A DNA stretch of 64,000 nt from Archangium sp. (GTDB taxonomy: Bacteria; Myxococcota; Myxococcia; Myxococcales; Myxococcaceae). Location of the stretch: NCBI GenBank assembly GCA_030681645.1, contig JAUXRX010000015.1:62001-126000 (forward strand). The letters run 5' to 3'. The position numbers and the translations under genes were made by a program. The stretch's first letter is position 1. Every line of letters begins with the position of its first letter. The notes beneath the pieces were generated by a model. That model was not told the DNA's origin. It ran no database searches and worked only from the letters and a program-made list of their open reading frames with translations. Below, piece after piece: positions 61,458-64,000 of this stretch.

Positions 61458-63610
61458 CAGGGGAGGCCGAGCTGCTTGGCCAGGAAGGTGAAGGCCAGCG
61501 CGTTCATCTGCGCGCGCTGCCCGTTGTCGGCCGCGCCCCCGTGCCCGCCTTCGATGTTCTCGTAATAGAGCAGGTCGGCCCCGTGCTCGAGCAGCCGCGC
61601 CACCATCTTGCGCGCGTGGCCCGGGTGCACCCGGTCGTCCTTCGTCGAGGTGGTGAAGAGCGTGCGCGGGTACTTCTTGCCCGCCTTCACGTTCTGGTAC
61701 GGGCTGTACTGCGAGAGCGCCAGCCAGTCGTCGGGCTTGCCGGGATCTCCGTACTCCTCCATCCACGAGGCGCCGGCGAGCAGCAGGTGGTAGCGCTTCA
61801 TGTCGAGCAGCGGCACCTGGCAGACGATCGCGCCGAACAACTCAGGGCGCTGCGTGAGCATCACGCCCATGAGCAGGCCGCCGTTGCTCCCGCCGAGAAT
61901 GCCCAGCTTCTGCGCGCTGGTGACCTTGCGGGCGATGAGATCCTCCGCCACCGCGGCGAAGTCGTCGTATGCGCGTTGCCGCTGGTGGGTGAGCGCCGCC
62001 CGGTGCCACGCCGGCCCGTACTCGCCGCCCCCGCGGATGTTGGCGAGCGCGAACACCCCGCCCCGCTCGAGCCAGGCCGCGCCCACCGTCGCGTCGTAAT
62101 AGGGCGTGAGCGAGATCTCGAAGCCGCCGTAGCCCTCGAGCAGCGTGGGCGTGCTGCCGTCGAGCTTCAGGCCCGTCTTCGCCACCTGGAAGTAGGGGAC
62201 CTTCGTGCCGTCCTTCGAGGTGGCGAAGAACTGGGTCACCTCGAGCCCGTCGGCCTTGAAGAACGCGGGGGTGGTCTTGAGCACCTCGCGCTTCGGCTTG
62301 CCCACCGTGCCCAGCGAGAGCGTCGAGGGCGAGGTGAAGCCGGTGTCGGTGAACCAGAAGTCGTCGTTGACGTCCTTGTCGTAGGCGCTCACCGCGAAGG
62401 TGCCGACCTTCGGGGTCTCGAGCTTCGTCTGCTCCCAGCCCTTCTTGCCGCGCTTCGCCACGAAGATGACGCTCTTCACGTCGTCGAGCACGCTGATGAA
62501 CAGCGCGGTCTTCGTGCCCTCGAAGCCGTCGAGCGAGGTGCTGGCGGTGGGCTCGAAGAGCACGGTGAAGTCGCGCTTGCCCGCCTTGAACGCCTCGAGC
62601 GGCGCGGCCAGCAGCGAGCCCGCCTTGAAGACCTTCTCGTTGATGATCCAGTCCGAGCGCAGGCGCAGCAGGGCCTGGTCGTCCCACGCGGAGATCTGCG
62701 CGTCGTCGGGCTTGTCGAGCTTCACCAGCTTGTCGCCCTCGCGCAGCCAGGTCTCGTCGCTGAAGAACGTCTTGGCGCGGCCCACCCAGTCGCGCGTCTT
62801 GCCGTGATCGAACTCGCGGAAGCCGTAGATCGACACGTCGGACGCCTCGCCCTCGAGCACCAGCTTCGCCTCGCTCAGGCTCGTGCCGCGCTTCCATTCC
62901 TTGACGATGCGCGGGTAGCCCGAGGTGGTGAGCGAGCCGGGCCCGAAGTCGGTGGCGACGTAGATGGTGTCGAGCTCTTTCCAGCTCACCTGCGACTTGG
63001 CCTCGGGCAGCGAGAAGCCGCCCTCGACGAAGGCCTTCTTCACCGCGTCGAACTCACGAACGATCTCCGCGTCCGACCCGCCGGGCGAGAGGCTCACCAG
63101 GCAGCGCTCGTACTTCGGCGGCAGGCACTGCGAGCCGTGCCACACCCAGCTCTTCTTCTCGGCCGCGCCCAGCGCGTCGACGTCGAGCACCAGCTCCCAG
63201 GCGGGCGCGGGCTTCTTGTATTCAGCCAGGCTGGTGCGCCGCCACAGCCCGCGCGGGTGCGCCTCGTCCTTCCAGAAGTTGTAGAGGAACTTCCCCTGCA
63301 CGTTGACCGCGGGAATGCGGTCCTTCGAGTCGTAGATGGCCTTGAGCCGGGTGCGCAGGTCGGCGAAGCCGGGCACGCTCTCCAGCTCCTTCTGCGAGAG
63401 GGCGTTGCGTTCCTTCACCCAGGCGATCGGCTTCTCGCCCGTGACCTCTTCCAGCCAGAGATACGGATCTTCCACCTTGAGCGGCGGGGGGGCTGCCGGG
63501 GTCGCGGCCACGGGCGCAGGCGCCGCGGCAGGCGGGGGCGCCGTGGTGGCCGTCGACGACGAGGTGCAGGACAGCAGGGCGAGGCCACAGAGTGCGAAGG
63601 TGGTGCGCAT
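61457..63610 (-). CDS. Prolyl oligopeptidase-family lipoprotein (S9)
   Basis: 717 residues. Lipobox Cys15 (GLALLSCTSSS), then a Pro/Ala linker. The S9 N-terminal propeller spans about 40-440 (VEDPYLWLEEVTGEKPIAWV). The catalytic domain has ILGGSNGGLLMGVM (Ser), a DDRVHPGHARKM acid, and NIEGGHGG (His). It cleaves prolyl peptides of up to about 30 residues in the envelope. It is co-transcribed with the antiporter downstream. Confidence 0.9.
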   Translation of the reverse strand: MRTTFALCGLALLSCTSSSTATTAPPPAAAPAPVAATPAAPPPLKVEDPYLWLEEVTGEKPIAWVKERNALSQKELESVPGFADLRTRLKAIYDSKDRIPAVNVQGKFLYNFWKDEAHPRGLWRRTSLAEYKKPAPAWELVLDVDALGAAEKKSWVWHGSQCLPPKYERCLVSLSPGGSDAEIVREFDAVKKAFVEGGFSLPEAKSQVSWKELDTIYVATDFGPGSLTTSGYPRIVKEWKRGTSLSEAKLVLEGEASDVSIYGFREFDHGKTRDWVGRAKTFFSDETWLREGDKLVKLDKPDDAQISAWDDQALLRLRSDWIINEKVFKAGSLLAAPLEAFKAGKRDFTVLFEPTASTSLDGFEGTKTALFISVLDDVKSVIFVAKRGKKGWEQTKLETPKVGTFAVSAYDKDVNDDFWFTDTGFTSPSTLSLGTVGKPKREVLKTTPAFFKADGLEVTQFFATSKDGTKVPYFQVAKTGLKLDGSTPTLLEGYGGFEISLTPYYDATVGAAWLERGGVFALANIRGGGEYGPAWHRAALTHQRQRAYDDFAAVAEDLIARKVTSAQKLGILGGSNGGLLMGVMLTQRPELFGAIVCQVPLLDMKRYHLLLAGASWMEEYGDPGKPDDWLALSQYSPYQNVKAGKKYPRTLFTTSTKDDRVHPGHARKMVARLLEHGADLLYYENIEGGHGGAADNGQRAQMNALAFTFLAKQLGLP

Positions 63611-63671
63611 GGCGGGCACCACAGCAAGAGCGCGCAGAGACGTCGATGCGATTCGCGTACATTCCGCCGCC

Positions 63672-64000
63672 ATGAAGCGACTCCTGTTCCTGCTGCTGGG
63701 CCTCTCTTCCTGCTCCATCGTCAAGGCGGCGCACGTTCGCGACGACTGGGCCCAGGTCGATCAGAAGGCGGTGCGCCGCCTGGCGGTGGTGGTGCAGCCG
63801 CTGCCCGACGGGAACCAGAAGGCCGGCGACGCGTTCGCCCGCATCGCGCGCCGCTACGTGAACCAGAAGCGCGACTTCCTGGTGAAGAAGGAAGTGGTGC
63901 AGGCCGAGGCCCCGAAGCTCGCCGAGCTGTGCGGCGGCGAAGACGCCATCGAGGGCGTGCTGTTCCTCAAGCCCGCCTTCAAGCCGGCGGGCAGCGGCTT
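63672..64000 (+). CDS. Lipoprotein, 5' part only
   Basis: Begins MKRLLFLLLGLSSCS (lipobox Cys14) and is open to the end of the window, about 109 residues. The visible part reads VDQKAVRRLAVVVQPLPDGNQKAGDAFARIARRYVNQK, an alpha/beta-like stretch seen in many conserved myxobacterial lipoproteins. No function can be given. It is divergent from the prolyl oligopeptidase gene. Confidence 0.7.
   Translation, partial: MKRLLFLLLGLSSCSIVKAAHVRDDWAQVDQKAVRRLAVVVQPLPDGNQKAGDAFARIARRYVNQKRDFLVKKEVVQAEAPKLAELCGGEDAIEGVLFLKPAFKPAGSG

Overview
The window is high-G+C DNA from a bacterium that looks like a member of Myxococcota (former Deltaproteobacteria). The signs are many lipoproteins with long Gly-rich linkers, an AgmX/PglI-type gliding-family protein, MopE-like and thrombospondin-3-type calcium-motif lipoproteins, a Ser/Thr kinase with a PEGA tail, and FHA and GGDEF signalling proteins. 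No rRNA, tRNA, CRISPR array, prophage or intact insertion sequence was recognised. Genus cannot be given from sequence alone.

Layout. 1-5.5 kb: tail of an unidentified gene, an ECF sigma factor with a membrane partner, an alpha/beta hydrolase, a frameshifted Rpn-type remnant, pdxA, then a small nonapeptide-repeat protein coupled by GTGA overlap to an adenylate-forming enzyme. 5.5-12.8 kb: cytochrome-like lipoprotein, exported rhodanese, methyltransferases, a carotenoid-synthesis-like membrane protein, a metallophosphoesterase, nagZ and a type II toxin-antitoxin pair. 12.8-20 kb (minus strand): livF-livG-livM, a GAF-GGDEF protein and two exported TldD/PmbA-family proteins. 20-29 kb: small secreted protein, TPR-metallopeptidase, Cys-rich lipoprotein, mini flagellar-rod-like protein, purL and a DUF559-like gene. 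29-34 kb: MBL-fold hydrolase, sterol-desaturase family protein, livK and livH, which complete the branched-chain amino acid transporter begun some 16 kb away on the other strand.

34-42 kb: two tail-to-tail Gly-linker lipoproteins, a second Cys-rich lipoprotein paralogous to that at 22-24 kb, a C39-like cysteine peptidase, DUF2277, twin coiled-coil membrane proteins and a four-helix-bundle gene set in hexanucleotide repeats. 42-48.5 kb: a Tat-exported DUF1501-like protein, a lipoprotein and a di-haem protein in one operon, facing a copper type II monooxygenase-like lipoprotein and a LysR regulator. 48.6-53 kb: kinase-TPR-Cys-rich lipoprotein operon, FHA protein, PAS-GGDEF cyclase. 53-64 kb: hydrolase lipoprotein, DUF1203, a frameshifted Kunitz-domain gene, a thrombospondin-3/lamin-tail lipoprotein, a non-coding repeat element, the AgmX/PglI protein, a cation:proton antiporter and a prolyl oligopeptidase.

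The strongest unexplained signal is a pair of related palindromic hexamer-repeat loci. At 41.6-42.2 kb, 58-base inverted arms (57 matching) bracket the conserved part of a four-helix-bundle gene. At 57.8-58.0 kb, perfect 45-base arms with the same 32-base core enclose only 96 gene-free bases. This resembles the architecture of rRNA intervening sequences (S23 four-helix-bundle protein between complementary ends), but outside rRNA. The second candidate system is the repeat peptide with its adenylate-forming enzyme at 4.0-5.5 kb.
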